From Mycobacteroides sp. CBMA 271 (GTDB taxonomy: Bacteria > Actinomycetota > Actinomycetes > Mycobacteriales > Mycobacteriaceae), in contig NZ_VTHB01000008.1 of NCBI RefSeq assembly GCF_009729205.1, forward strand, positions 310,001-374,000: a stretch of DNA of 64,000 bases. The letters run 5' to 3'. The stretch's first letter is position 1, and each line of letters opens with the position of its first letter. The notes below the pieces were generated by a model, which saw only the letters and a program-made list of their open reading frames with translations, ran no database searches and was not told the DNA's origin. Both the position numbers and the translations under genes were made by a program. Positions 33,198 through 40,964 of the stretch are shown piece by piece.

Positions 33198-34295
33198 CTA
33201 GTCGAACGAGCTCCGGAAGACCTGCACCGCCTTGTCGATCATGGCGCGGGTGGGTCCACAGTCGCCGTCCTTCATCGAAAAGGCCAGCACCTCGATGAAG
33301 ACCCGTTCGGGGGTGCCGTTCTCCTGCGGGGCGCCGCCGGGGACATCCCGGGCGTAGAGCGGCTTACCTAAACGCACCATGCTGGTGCACCCGGTGACCG
33401 AACCGCTGCTGTTCTCGCCGTGGAAATACTCGATACCGTCGCGGACGTCCCGACGCAGCTTCGACGGCGGATCAACGCCCGCCCTGAAGGTCAGCTCGTA
33501 CTGAGTGTCGCTGCCTTGCAGCGAGAATCGGCATGAGAACGGGTCCCCGAACAGTGAAGGCCTCAAGCCCCGGGCTCGGCCCGGATACTCGGCGAGGATC
33601 TCGCACGGATCCCGCTCGGCAATCTTGATCGGGTAGGCACCCAGCGCGTCGCGGACGGGCAGCTCGGCCGGGTTCATGGCGACCAACACGTTGATAACCG
33701 GTCGTGCCACTTTGCAGTTCGTACTCATGGCACTACGCGAACCGTCGACGACCACGACGCGCAACATAGGCTTTCGTGGCCCCTTCAGCTTCGGAGCATT
33801 CGGGAGCTTGTCCAATGCGATCGGAAACTCGAATAAGCACGTGCCCGGCGAGTGGTAGACCGGGGTCTGCCCCACCGTGAATTCGGGCTTATCCAGCGAT
33901 GGGTCACCCCACAGCAAGGACAGGCCGACGCTCGACGGGTTCGCGATACCCGCCACCTTGATGGAGCCGAAGCAGCCGCCCACATCCCCCGAAATGTACG
34001 TCGGCGCGCCAACATCCTTGAGCGCCAGCACAAGACCACACGGATCGATCCTCCGCAGCGCCCGCAGATAGGCCAGCTGCGTAGTCACGTCCTCGCTGAC
34101 GGTTTGGCCATATGTGGGTACCCCGCCGGCGAACAGCGCCTGGCCGGTGAGCGCGGGGAGGTGTCCGGCTGCGGAGCCGGAAACGACTTTCGTACACCCC
34201 GCAATCGATACGAGGGCAACAAGAAGCAGTGCTATCGAGCGGAGTTCGCGAATAGTCGCACCGCCTTGTCCAGAATCTGGCGCATCTGGCCACAA
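33198..34295 (-). CDS. Lipoprotein with two DUF3558-like segments
   Basis: A 365-aa protein with a lipobox (LVALVSIAGC, Cys34). Two similar segments each carry an Asp-Pro-Cys motif (LRRIDPCGLVLAL; IAERDPCEILAEY) and a GDPFSCRFSLQGSD strand, recalling duplicated DUF3558-type modules. It is a paralogue of the next gene upstream, including the ends (IDKAVQVFRSS against LDKAVRLFANS). The first in-frame start is ATG 34295, inside the 3' end of the paralogue (64-bp overlap); no GTG or TTG lies between it and the signal, so the N-terminus is uncertain. Confidence 0.68.
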   Translation of the reverse strand: MWPDAPDSGQGGATIRELRSIALLLVALVSIAGCTKVVSGSAAGHLPALTGQALFAGGVPTYGQTVSEDVTTQLAYLRALRRIDPCGLVLALKDVGAPTYISGDVGGCFGSIKVAGIANPSSVGLSLLWGDPSLDKPEFTVGQTPVYHSPGTCLFEFPIALDKLPNAPKLKGPRKPMLRVVVVDGSRSAMSTNCKVARPVINVLVAMNPAELPVRDALGAYPIKIAERDPCEILAEYPGRARGLRPSLFGDPFSCRFSLQGSDTQYELTFRAGVDPPSKLRRDVRDGIEYFHGENSSGSVTGCTSMVRLGKPLYARDVPGGAPQENGTPERVFIEVLAFSMKDGDCGPTRAMIDKAVQVFRSSFD

Positions 34296-35299
34296 TCGGC
34301 GCTTACCTCACCACTGAAGGCTCCCACCGTGATCGCAGGATAGTACGGGTCGCTGTCTGCCTGAGTAGCACCACCACCGATATCCTTGGGGTACAGCGGA
34401 TCTCCTACCAGCGCGACCGCGTGGCAGCCCACATCGCTGTTCGGGTCATCATTCTGGAAGTACTTGACGCCGTCGCGCTCGGACTGTTCGTAGTACTCCG
34501 CGGGAAGGTCGCCGCCGCTGCTCAACAGGTTCAGCGAGTAGTCGATATCGGAACCTTGGAGCGTGAAGTCGCAACCGAATGGGTCCCCCAACAGATCTAC
34601 CGAGACCTTTCGCGCCTGCCCCGGATACTCGCGCAAAATCTCGCACGGATCCCGCTCGGCAAGCTTGATCGGGTAGGCGCTCAACGCCGACCGGGGCTGC
34701 AGACCCGACGGGAGCTGCTTGGCGATTGCGGTCACCACTTCCCTGCTGAGGCGACAGTCCGGATCGGGGGTGTCCTCCGACATCACGTCGTACAGGCTCA
34801 CCGACAGCACCGGCTGTAAGGCGGCGCTCTTCGGCGCTCCGGGTAACCGTTCCAGCATCAGGGGCACCTGGTACTCGCACGCGTCCTTCAGGTCATACAC
34901 GGGGACGTCGCCGACGCGGAATGCCTCGCCGCTTCCCGCCGTGTCTTGCAGGAAGTACTGGTAGTCCACCGCCGTCAGTCCGGGGGCCCCGGCGATCTTG
35001 ACGCTGGCCGTGCACGCCTGGAAATCGCCGACGAACTGGGCCGGGTCACCGAACTCCTTGAGGTTGGCGACGAATCCGCACGGATCGACGCCCCGCAGCG
35101 CCCGCGCGTACTTCAGCGTCGTCTTTTCGTCCTCGGTGAGCTTCTGGCCATAGTCCAACAACTCACCGTGGAAGAGGGAGTCCACTCCAGGCGCGGGCTC
35201 ACCGCCCCGCGCCTGTCCGGTCACGGTGCGCGTGCACCCCGCCGGGAGCACAGCGGCCAGCAGAATCAACAGCGCCGCCGTCCCCCGCCCTGCCCACAT
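34232..35299 (-). CDS. Lipoprotein with two DUF3558-like segments (paralogue, first of operon)
   Basis: A 355-aa lipoprotein with signal AALLILLAAVLPAGC (lipobox Cys22). The two Asp-Pro-Cys motifs are at GVDPCGFVANLKEFG and AERDPCEILREYPG; GDPFGCDFTLQGSDIDY follows. It starts ATG TGG and is the first gene of a four-gene minus-strand operon (two lipoproteins, MDMPI-like enzyme, small lipoprotein), divergent from leuA. Role unknown; cell-envelope location is clear. Confidence 0.7.
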   Translation of the reverse strand: MWAGRGTAALLILLAAVLPAGCTRTVTGQARGGEPAPGVDSLFHGELLDYGQKLTEDEKTTLKYARALRGVDPCGFVANLKEFGDPAQFVGDFQACTASVKIAGAPGLTAVDYQYFLQDTAGSGEAFRVGDVPVYDLKDACEYQVPLMLERLPGAPKSAALQPVLSVSLYDVMSEDTPDPDCRLSREVVTAIAKQLPSGLQPRSALSAYPIKLAERDPCEILREYPGQARKVSVDLLGDPFGCDFTLQGSDIDYSLNLLSSGGDLPAEYYEQSERDGVKYFQNDDPNSDVGCHAVALVGDPLYPKDIGGGATQADSDPYYPAITVGAFSGEVSADCGQMRQILDKAVRLFANSAR

Positions 35300-35340
35300 G
35301 CTCTGCGAGCTTGCCAGATGAGCGGCCTTCCCGCGGCTGG

Positions 35341-35346
35341 TAGAGT
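35341..35346 (+). promoter_or_regulatory. -10 element of the leuA leader transcript
   Basis: TAGAGT lies exactly 7 nt before the GTG of the leader peptide, so transcription would begin at or next to the leader's start codon. Confidence 0.55.
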
Positions 35347-35353
35347 CCCGTCT

Positions 35354-35395
35354 GTGCAGCGGGCGCTCCTCCTCCGACGCCGCGACAGGGTCTGA
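35354..35395 (+). CDS. leuA leader peptide
   Basis: A 13-codon open frame, GTG start, encodes MQRALLLRRRDRV and ends in TGA. It holds three consecutive CTC leucine codons followed by arginine codons, the arrangement expected for ribosome-mediated attenuation: stalling at leucine codons under leucine shortage changes folding downstream. The RNA hairpins described in the next entry begin inside its last codons. It stands 74 bp before leuA. Too short for standard gene finding; the case rests on the codon run, promoter and hairpins. Confidence 0.8.
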   Translation: MQRALLLRRRDRV

Positions 35396-35418
35396 ACCAG
35401 ACTGGCTTCCTGTCGCGG
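35380..35418 (+). promoter_or_regulatory. leuA attenuator-type hairpins
   Basis: A perfect 10-bp stem (CCGCGACAGG 35380-35389 with CCTGTCGCGG 35409-35418) encloses a second hairpin (GTCTG 35390-35394 with CAGAC 35398-35402). The leader peptide's stop codon lies in the inner loop region, so ribosome position would decide which stems form. No T tract follows, so termination may need Rho or the control may be translational. Confidence 0.72.
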
Positions 35419-35469
35419 GTTGTTCGCGTGCCGGTCGAGTTCATCCCATAACACTCCCGGAGCCTTCCC

Positions 35470-37293
35470 ATGACTAGCTTTTCCTCAGACGAGTTCAACT
35501 ACAGCCCTCGCGCCATCGTCACCCCCAGCGGCCCCGCGCCCGCCGATCAGCCAGTGTGGAACACCCAAAAGAACAGTTCGATGCCGGTGCACCGGTACCG
35601 CAGCTTCTCCGACGAAGTCGAGAAGATCGACCTGCCCGATCGGACATGGCCCGACAAGGTGATCACCCGCGCTCCGCAGTGGGGCGCCGTCGACCTGCGC
35701 GACGGCAACCAGGCGCTGATCGATCCGATGAGCCCGGCCCGCAAGCGACGCATGTTCGACCTGCAGATCCGGATGGGCTACAAGGAGATCGAGGTCGGGT
35801 TCCCTTCCGCGAGCCAGACCGACTTCGACTTCATCCGCGAGCTGATCCATGAGAACGCCATCCCCGAGGATGTGACGATCCAGGTGCTGACGCAGTGCCG
35901 CTCGGAGCTGATCGAGCGGACCTTCCTGGCGTGCGAGGGCGCGGCGCGGGTGATCGTGCACTTCTACAACTCGACATCAATCCTGCAGCGTCGGGTGGTT
36001 TTCCGCGGCGACAAGGAGTCGATCAAGAAGATCGCCACCGACGGCGCCCGCAAGTGCATCGAGGAAGCCGCCAAATACCCTGATACCCACTGGCGCTACC
36101 AGTACTCCCCGGAGTCGTACACCGGCACCGAGCTGCAGTACGCGCTGGAGGTGTGCAACGCCGTCGGCGACGTCATCGAGCCGACGCCCGAGAACCCGAT
36201 CATCTTCAACCTGCCGTCGACGGTGGAGATGACGACCCCCAACGTGTACGCCGACTCGATCGAGTGGATGAGCCGCAACCTGGCACGCCGCGACTCAGTG
36301 ATCCTGAGCCTGCATCCGCACAACGATCGCGGAACGGCCGTTGCCGCAGCAGAATTGGGATTCCAGGCCGGTGCCGATCGCATCGAGGGCTGCCTGTTCG
36401 GCAACGGCGAGCGCACCGGAAACGTGTGCCTGATAACGCTGGGCCTGAACCTGTTCGGCCGCGGCGTGGACCCGCAGATCGACTTCTCGAACATCGACGA
36501 GATCCGTCACACCGTCGAATACTGCAACCAGCTGAAGGTCCCTGAACGGCACCCGTACGGTGGCGATCTGGTCTACACCGCCTTCTCCGGCAGCCACCAG
36601 GACGCCATTAACAAGGGCCTGGACCAGATGAAGGTGGATGCGGATGCCGCCGATTCCGACATCGACGACATCCTGTGGCAGGTGCCGTACCTGCCGATCG
36701 ACCCCAAAGACGTTGGCCGCAACTACGAGGCCGTGATCCGGGTCAACTCACAGTCCGGCAAGGGCGGCGTCGCCTACATCATGAAATCCGATCACGGGCT
36801 GGCGCTGCCGCGCCGCCTGCAGGTCGAGTTCGCGCAGTCGATCCAGAAGATCACCGACGGCGAGGGCGGCGAGGTCAACCCCAAGGAGATCTGGGACGTC
36901 TTCGCCGATGAATACCTGGCCCCGATCACGCCCTTGGAGCGGATACGCCAGAAGGTGACCGCCTCCGAGGAAGACGGCGGCACGGATTCCATAGCGGCCG
37001 TAGTGAAGGTCGACGGCAAGGAAACCGAAATCACCGGCGCCGGCAACGGCCCGTTGGCCGCGTTCGTGGATGCGCTGTCGACCGTGGGTTACACCGTCAA
37101 CGTCCTGGATTACTCCGAGCACGCCATGAGCGCCGGTGACGACGCGCAGGCCGCAGCCTACGTGGAGGCCATGGTCGTCGACCCCAACGGTGGTGAGGCA
37201 CAGACGGTGTGGGGTGTCGGCATCGCGCCGTCGATCACCACCGCGTCACTGCGCGCTGTGGTGTCGGCGGTCAACCGCGCTGCGCGCGGCTAG
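35470..37293 (+). CDS. leuA: 2-isopropylmalate synthase
   Basis: A 607-aa enzyme condensing acetyl-CoA with 2-ketoisovalerate, the first step of leucine synthesis. The TIM barrel shows VDLRDGNQALIDPM (metal Asp), LHPHNDRGTAVAAAELG with the His-x-His metal ligands, and GNGERTGNVCL. The C-terminal LeuA allosteric domain ends YTVNVLDYSEHAMS and GVGIAPSITTAS for leucine feedback. It is shorter than M. tuberculosis LeuA, consistent with lacking its polymorphic 19-residue tandem repeats. Regulated by the upstream leader peptide. Confidence 0.97.
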   Translation: MTSFSSDEFNYSPRAIVTPSGPAPADQPVWNTQKNSSMPVHRYRSFSDEVEKIDLPDRTWPDKVITRAPQWGAVDLRDGNQALIDPMSPARKRRMFDLQIRMGYKEIEVGFPSASQTDFDFIRELIHENAIPEDVTIQVLTQCRSELIERTFLACEGAARVIVHFYNSTSILQRRVVFRGDKESIKKIATDGARKCIEEAAKYPDTHWRYQYSPESYTGTELQYALEVCNAVGDVIEPTPENPIIFNLPSTVEMTTPNVYADSIEWMSRNLARRDSVILSLHPHNDRGTAVAAAELGFQAGADRIEGCLFGNGERTGNVCLITLGLNLFGRGVDPQIDFSNIDEIRHTVEYCNQLKVPERHPYGGDLVYTAFSGSHQDAINKGLDQMKVDADAADSDIDDILWQVPYLPIDPKDVGRNYEAVIRVNSQSGKGGVAYIMKSDHGLALPRRLQVEFAQSIQKITDGEGGEVNPKEIWDVFADEYLAPITPLERIRQKVTASEEDGGTDSIAAVVKVDGKETEITGAGNGPLAAFVDALSTVGYTVNVLDYSEHAMSAGDDAQAAAYVEAMVVDPNGGEAQTVWGVGIAPSITTASLRAVVSAVNRAARG

Positions 37294-37307
37294 TTTTCGG
37301 TATCGAA

Positions 37308-37550
37308 CTACCGGGTCCCGTAGCGCCTACGGAACTTCTCGACCTGACCGGCGGTGTCGACGATCCGACGATCGCCGGTCCAGAACGGATGAGAGTCCGC
37401 CGTCACCTCGGCGGTAATCAACGGATATTCCTGACCCTCCCACTCGACGGTCCGCGAACTCGTCGCCGTCGAGCGGGTCAGGAATTTCTTTCCGGTGGTG
37501 GTGTCTTGGAAGACAACCGGGTGGTAATCGGGGTGGATTCCGGGTTTCAT
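37308..37550 (-). CDS. rpmE2: Ribosomal protein L31 type B (zinc-free)
   Basis: An 80-aa L31 starting MKPGIHPDYHPVVFQDTT and ending GQVEKFRRRYG. It has no Cys-x2-Cys pair, so it is the C-minus paralogue that replaces zinc-binding L31 during zinc shortage. TAGGAG lies 7 nt before the ATG. It follows the mrf-like gene by 9 bp and is therefore under the same Zur-type control. Confidence 0.95.
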   Translation of the reverse strand: MKPGIHPDYHPVVFQDTTTGKKFLTRSTATSSRTVEWEGQEYPLITAEVTADSHPFWTGDRRIVDTAGQVEKFRRRYGTR

Positions 37551-37559
37551 TTCTGGCTC

Positions 37560-38738
37560 CTATTCATGTTCGCCGTTGTAGAGAAATGCCTCGATGCTCA
37601 GATCCGACACGTGCTCGCACGGATCCTCGTGCCAGTCGCCGAACGGATCGTCGAACTCGCCCCAGGTCTCGGGGCGGGCCATCTCCGCGTCGGTGAGCAG
37701 CGCACCGCGCAGCGCGTCCAGCACCTCGGCGCTGTCGGCACCGCAGACCAACACCGTCATCGCTGTGTGCCGGTCACCGAAGCGGTAGTCCCACATGAGA
37801 TCGGCGAACGCCCGCCGTTCCGGGTCTGACCGCCGTACCTCGGCTGAATCCATTGCTGCAAGCCACTTTCCGGCCGCGGAGATTCGGAGCCCGCCGCCCG
37901 CCGACTCCAGCCACATGGCCTGCGCGTCCTGAGTGGCGAGCCACAGCCGGCCCCGGGTTCGGATCACCCCATCGAGCAGCAAATCGATGGCGGCATGCAG
38001 CCGTTCCGGGTGAAAGGGCCGGCGCGCGTTGAATTCCACCAGCCCGACACGACCATCGACGACCAGTGAGGGTTGCCCCGCGAGCAGTGCGCCGTGCGGA
38101 TTGTCGGACTGACCGCGTCGCGCATCACTCTCCACGTGGTCGAGGGCCTGTTCGATGCGACCGAGGCGTGCGGTAATGCGCGCCCGCGGCGCCAAACGTC
38201 TTAATACCGAAAGTGTTTCGGCCTCAGGGTTGCGTACCACCAGGACATCGGCGAACTCCGCCTGACCGATCGCCACCTGCGCCACCGTCCGGCCGTCATC
38301 GAGCTCTTCGTCACTTAGTGCGTGTTCCAGCCAGCTCGAACTGTCGATGCAGGAGACCACTCCGGCGATCTGGACGTCGCGTGCGGCCGGGCCGTCGATA
38401 AACCCCGGCCCTACCCGAACGGGCACGGTCGCGATGGCCCAACAGATCGGATCGGCCTCGAGCCATGGCTCCAGGTGCAGCACGATCCGCCCCACATCGT
38501 CCCGGCGATGGAGCTTGCGCAACAGGATGAGCAGATCGTCGCGGACGGTGCACGACACACAACCATGGGCCAGTTCGAGTGCCGCCTCGGCCGTGCCACT
38601 CCTACTCGCGACAGTCCTCATCACGATGTGCCCGTCGAACCGGTGCGTCACGACCACAGTTCCCGGGTCACTAGCCAAGACGGCCACGACGGCGTCGGTA
38701 TCGACTTGCCCTGCCACCAGCACGACTGGCGTGCGCAT
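37560..38738 (-). CDS. mrf: COG0523-family protein, Mrf-like (zinc-starvation ribosome factor)
   Basis: A 392-aa member of the CobW/COG0523 family, close to the mycobacterial protein Mrf, which recruits the hibernation factor Mpy to C-minus ribosomes at low zinc. The N-terminal strand VVLVAGQVDTDAVV stands where the P-loop should be but lacks the Gly-x-Gly-Lys-Thr, and the metal motif is HGCVSCTVRDDLL instead of the usual Cys-x-Cys-Cys. The C-terminal domain has RPFHPERLHAAID and the end FGDWHEDPCEH. A Zur-type box lies 18 bp before the ATG. Gene name by context and similarity. Confidence 0.82.
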   Translation of the reverse strand: MRTPVVLVAGQVDTDAVVAVLASDPGTVVVTHRFDGHIVMRTVASRSGTAEAALELAHGCVSCTVRDDLLILLRKLHRRDDVGRIVLHLEPWLEADPICWAIATVPVRVGPGFIDGPAARDVQIAGVVSCIDSSSWLEHALSDEELDDGRTVAQVAIGQAEFADVLVVRNPEAETLSVLRRLAPRARITARLGRIEQALDHVESDARRGQSDNPHGALLAGQPSLVVDGRVGLVEFNARRPFHPERLHAAIDLLLDGVIRTRGRLWLATQDAQAMWLESAGGGLRISAAGKWLAAMDSAEVRRSDPERRAFADLMWDYRFGDRHTAMTVLVCGADSAEVLDALRGALLTDAEMARPETWGEFDDPFGDWHEDPCEHVSDLSIEAFLYNGEHE

Positions 38739-38755
38739 CACGTCTCCTCGAGTTC

Positions 38756-38776
38756 TATTGCAAACGATTTTCATTA
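38756..38776. promoter_or_regulatory. Zur-type operator, mrf side
   Basis: A 21-bp imperfect palindrome with core AAACGATTTTCATTA, matching the mycobacterial Zur box (TAATGAAAACGATTTTCATTA pattern) in all but three positions. It lies just upstream of mrf. Confidence 0.75.
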
Positions 38777-38810
38777 CAACGAAGCCCACGGTACAGTCCC
38801 GGGCAGTAGT

Positions 38811-38831
38811 TGTCGAAAACGATTCCCATTA
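38811..38831. promoter_or_regulatory. Zur-type operator, rpmB2 side
   Basis: A second 21-bp element, core GAAAACGATTCCCATTA, 55 bp from the first and 25 bp before the rpmB2 start. The two boxes allow one zinc-bound repressor to silence both divergent transcripts. Confidence 0.75.
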
Positions 38832-38856
38832 TCAAATGGGTACGAAGGGAGGTCCG

Positions 38857-39093
38857 TTGTCCGCACATTGCGAGGTGACAGGACGGTCACCTGGCTTCGG
38901 TAACGCGGTATCGCATTCACACCGCCGCACCCGTCGCCGCTGGTCACCCAATATCCAGCTCAAGACGTACTACCTGCCCTCCGAGGACAGGCGCATCAAA
39001 CTCCGGGTCAGCACCAAGGGCATCAAGGTGATCGACCGCGACGGTATCGAGGCCGTGGTGGCACGGCTGCGAGCTCAAGGTCGGAAGTTCTGA
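38857..39093 (+). CDS. rpmB2: Ribosomal protein L28 (zinc-free paralogue)
   Basis: A 78-aa L28 with VTGRSPGFGNAVSHSHRRT and the C-terminus LRVSTKGIKVIDRDG. It starts with TTG at 38857, 4-5 nt after GGGAGG; this gives the same length and N-terminus (SAHCEVTG) as the M. tuberculosis protein. First gene of the C-minus ribosomal operon; its TGA overlaps the next ATG (TGATG). Confidence 0.93.
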   Translation: MSAHCEVTGRSPGFGNAVSHSHRRTRRRWSPNIQLKTYYLPSEDRRIKLRVSTKGIKVIDRDGIEAVVARLRAQGRKF

Positions 39094-39257
39094 TGGCGAG
39101 CAACGAGATCCGTCCCATCGTGAAACTACGATCCACCGCGGGCACCGGCTACACGTACGTCACCCGCAAGAACCGGCGTAACGACCCGGACCGGATGGTG
39201 CTGCGCAAGTACGACCCGGTGGTACGCAAGCACGTCGATTTCCGCGAGGAGCGCTGA
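39093..39257 (+). CDS. rpmG: Ribosomal protein L33 (zinc-free paralogue)
   Basis: A 54-aa L33, too short for the usual ORF threshold: starts MASNEIRPIVKLRSTAGTG, then YTYVTRKNRRNDPDRM, ends RKHVDFREER. The Cys-x2-Cys pairs of zinc-binding L33 are absent. It overlaps rpmB2 by one base and precedes rpsN2 by one base, in the standard order L28-L33-S14-S18. Confidence 0.94.
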   Translation: MASNEIRPIVKLRSTAGTGYTYVTRKNRRNDPDRMVLRKYDPVVRKHVDFREER

Positions 39258-39258
39258 G

Positions 39259-39564
39259 ATGGCCAAGAAATCCAAGATCGCCAAGAACGAGCAGCGACGC
39301 GCCGTGGTGGAGCGCTACGCCGAGCGCCGCGCCGAGCTCAAGGAGATCATCCGCCAACCGTTGAGCAGCCCGGCGCAACGCATTGCGGCCCAGGCCGAGC
39401 TGGCTCGCCAACCACGTGACGCCAGCCCGGTACGCCTGCGCAACCGCGACGCCGTGGACGGCCGACCCCGCGGCTACCTGCGCAAGTTCGGACTGTCCCG
39501 CGTGCGGGTTCGGGAACTGGCGCACGACGGGTCGCTGCCCGGCGTCCGGAAAGCGAGCTGGTGA
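39259..39564 (+). CDS. rpsN2: Ribosomal protein S14 (zinc-free, long form)
   Basis: A 101-aa long-form S14, starting MAKKSKIAKNEQRR and ending GYLRKFGLSRVRVRELAHDG. No zinc ribbon Cys residues, unlike the 61-aa zinc S14 of the main ribosomal operon. Co-transcribed in the zinc-starvation operon; its TGA overlaps the ATG of rpsR2. Confidence 0.95.
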   Translation: MAKKSKIAKNEQRRAVVERYAERRAELKEIIRQPLSSPAQRIAAQAELARQPRDASPVRLRNRDAVDGRPRGYLRKFGLSRVRVRELAHDGSLPGVRKASW

Positions 39565-39812
39565 TGGCTGCCAAGACCCCACGCAATCGCCGCGCCAAAC
39601 TTGCCGACACCAAGCCCGCTAAGCCGAATCTCTTTGCGAAATTGAAGATTTCATCGGTTGACTACAAGGACACCAACACCCTGCGGCTGTTCCTGTCCGA
39701 GCGCGGCAAGATCCGGTCGCGTCGGGTAACGGGTTTGACGGTGCAACAACAGCGCGTGGTCGCCATTGCGATCAAGAACGCCCGCGAGATGGCCCTGCTG
39801 CCGTACCGGTGA
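39564..39812 (+). CDS. rpsR2: Ribosomal protein S18 (paralogue)
   Basis: An 82-aa S18 with VDYKDTNTLRLFLSERGKI, then RRVTGLTVQQQRVVAIAIKN and REMALLPY. ATG 39564 overlapping the S14 stop is preferred to GTG 39561. Last gene of the operon: its stop TGA directly abuts the stop of the converging serine hydrolase (TGA|TCA), leaving no space for a terminator. Confidence 0.94.
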   Translation: MAAKTPRNRRAKLADTKPAKPNLFAKLKISSVDYKDTNTLRLFLSERGKIRSRRVTGLTVQQQRVVAIAIKNAREMALLPYR

Positions 39813-40964
39813 TCAGCGCGGCTGCGGGATCGCGTTTTCCAACAGGAAGACGTGCTCCGGGCTGATCACCTTGGTGATCGCGGTGCCAAACAATGTGCTG
39901 GGCTGCGCGGGCTGCTTGGCCACATCGGTGTTGAGCAGTGCCACCACTGTGGTCTGCTCGGCGGGCGAGTAGATGGCGAGTGTCTGGTAACCGGGGATGC
40001 TGCCGTTATGGCCGATCCACCCTCGAGCATCGAAAATTCCCAAGCCATAACGGATATCGTCGGGAACCGGGGGCATCGCCACCGTCTGCAGCCGCTGCTT
40101 CTGGGTGGCCGGCGTGAGGAGCTTGCCGGTTGCCAGTGCGGGCACCCAGACCCGTAGGTCTTCGAGCGTCGAGACCATGGCGCCCGCCCACGATGCCCAG
40201 GACGGGCTCCAGTCGGTGCAATCGATGAGCGGGCCGGTCGGGGTCAGCTGCGTGTATCCCTGCGCGTGCGGATCGGGAATGGCGTTGGTGTCCGGAAAGC
40301 TGGTGTGGCTCAAGCCGAGTGGATCGGCGATATGCTCGCGCACGTATGCGGGCAGCGTCTTTCCGCTGACCTTCTCCACAACCTGTCCCAGCAGCACGGC
40401 ATTGGTGTTGCTGTACTCGTAACCCTGCCCGGGCGGAAAGTTGGGCGGCTGGGCGAAGGCGTAGTCGAGTAGCTGCTGAGTGCCGTAGCGGCGCCGCGGG
40501 TCGGCCTCCAGGTCGTGGTTGAACGCCAGGGACATCGAATAATTGAACAGTCCACTCTGCATCCGCGCGAGCTGACGCAGAGTGACCTTGCTTCCGCCCG
40601 GAACACCGTCCACGTATTTCGCGATCGGGTCGTCGAGCCCCACCTTGCCCTCGTCTACAAGCAGCAGCACCGCTGTCACGGTGAATGTCTTTGTGACACT
40701 GCCAATCCGGTGAAAGAAATCCGGATGCATTGGCTCGTGGGTGGTGGTGTTCGCAACTCCGAAGGTGCGCACGTACCTTCCCTTGGGGCCCCACACGCCT
40801 ACGATCGCTCCCGGGACGCCGGTACTCGCGAGCACCTCGCTGATGGCGGTATCAAGCGTGGCCGACGTCGCCGTATCCAGCTCGGCGGGCCTGATTCCCG
40901 AGTTTGCTCTGCAACCGGCTATCAGCGTGGCAAGCACAAGAACTACACAGAGGATTCGGCTCAT
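39813..40964 (-). CDS. Beta-lactamase-like serine hydrolase lipoprotein
   Basis: A 383-aa class C beta-lactamase/D-Ala-D-Ala carboxypeptidase-fold protein. The lipobox VLATLIAGC marks a lipoprotein; the catalytic Ser-x2-Lys is SVTK in RIGSVTKTFTV, the Tyr motif is YSN in YEYSNTNAVL, and His-x-Gly is HNG in WIGHNGSIPGY. Such proteins are peptidases or esterases; true beta-lactam hydrolysis is not implied. The ATG at 40964 overlaps the exonuclease stop (TGATG), so the two are co-expressed. Confidence 0.82.
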   Translation of the reverse strand: MSRILCVVLVLATLIAGCRANSGIRPAELDTATSATLDTAISEVLASTGVPGAIVGVWGPKGRYVRTFGVANTTTHEPMHPDFFHRIGSVTKTFTVTAVLLLVDEGKVGLDDPIAKYVDGVPGGSKVTLRQLARMQSGLFNYSMSLAFNHDLEADPRRRYGTQQLLDYAFAQPPNFPPGQGYEYSNTNAVLLGQVVEKVSGKTLPAYVREHIADPLGLSHTSFPDTNAIPDPHAQGYTQLTPTGPLIDCTDWSPSWASWAGAMVSTLEDLRVWVPALATGKLLTPATQKQRLQTVAMPPVPDDIRYGLGIFDARGWIGHNGSIPGYQTLAIYSPAEQTTVVALLNTDVAKQPAQPSTLFGTAITKVISPEHVFLLENAIPQPR

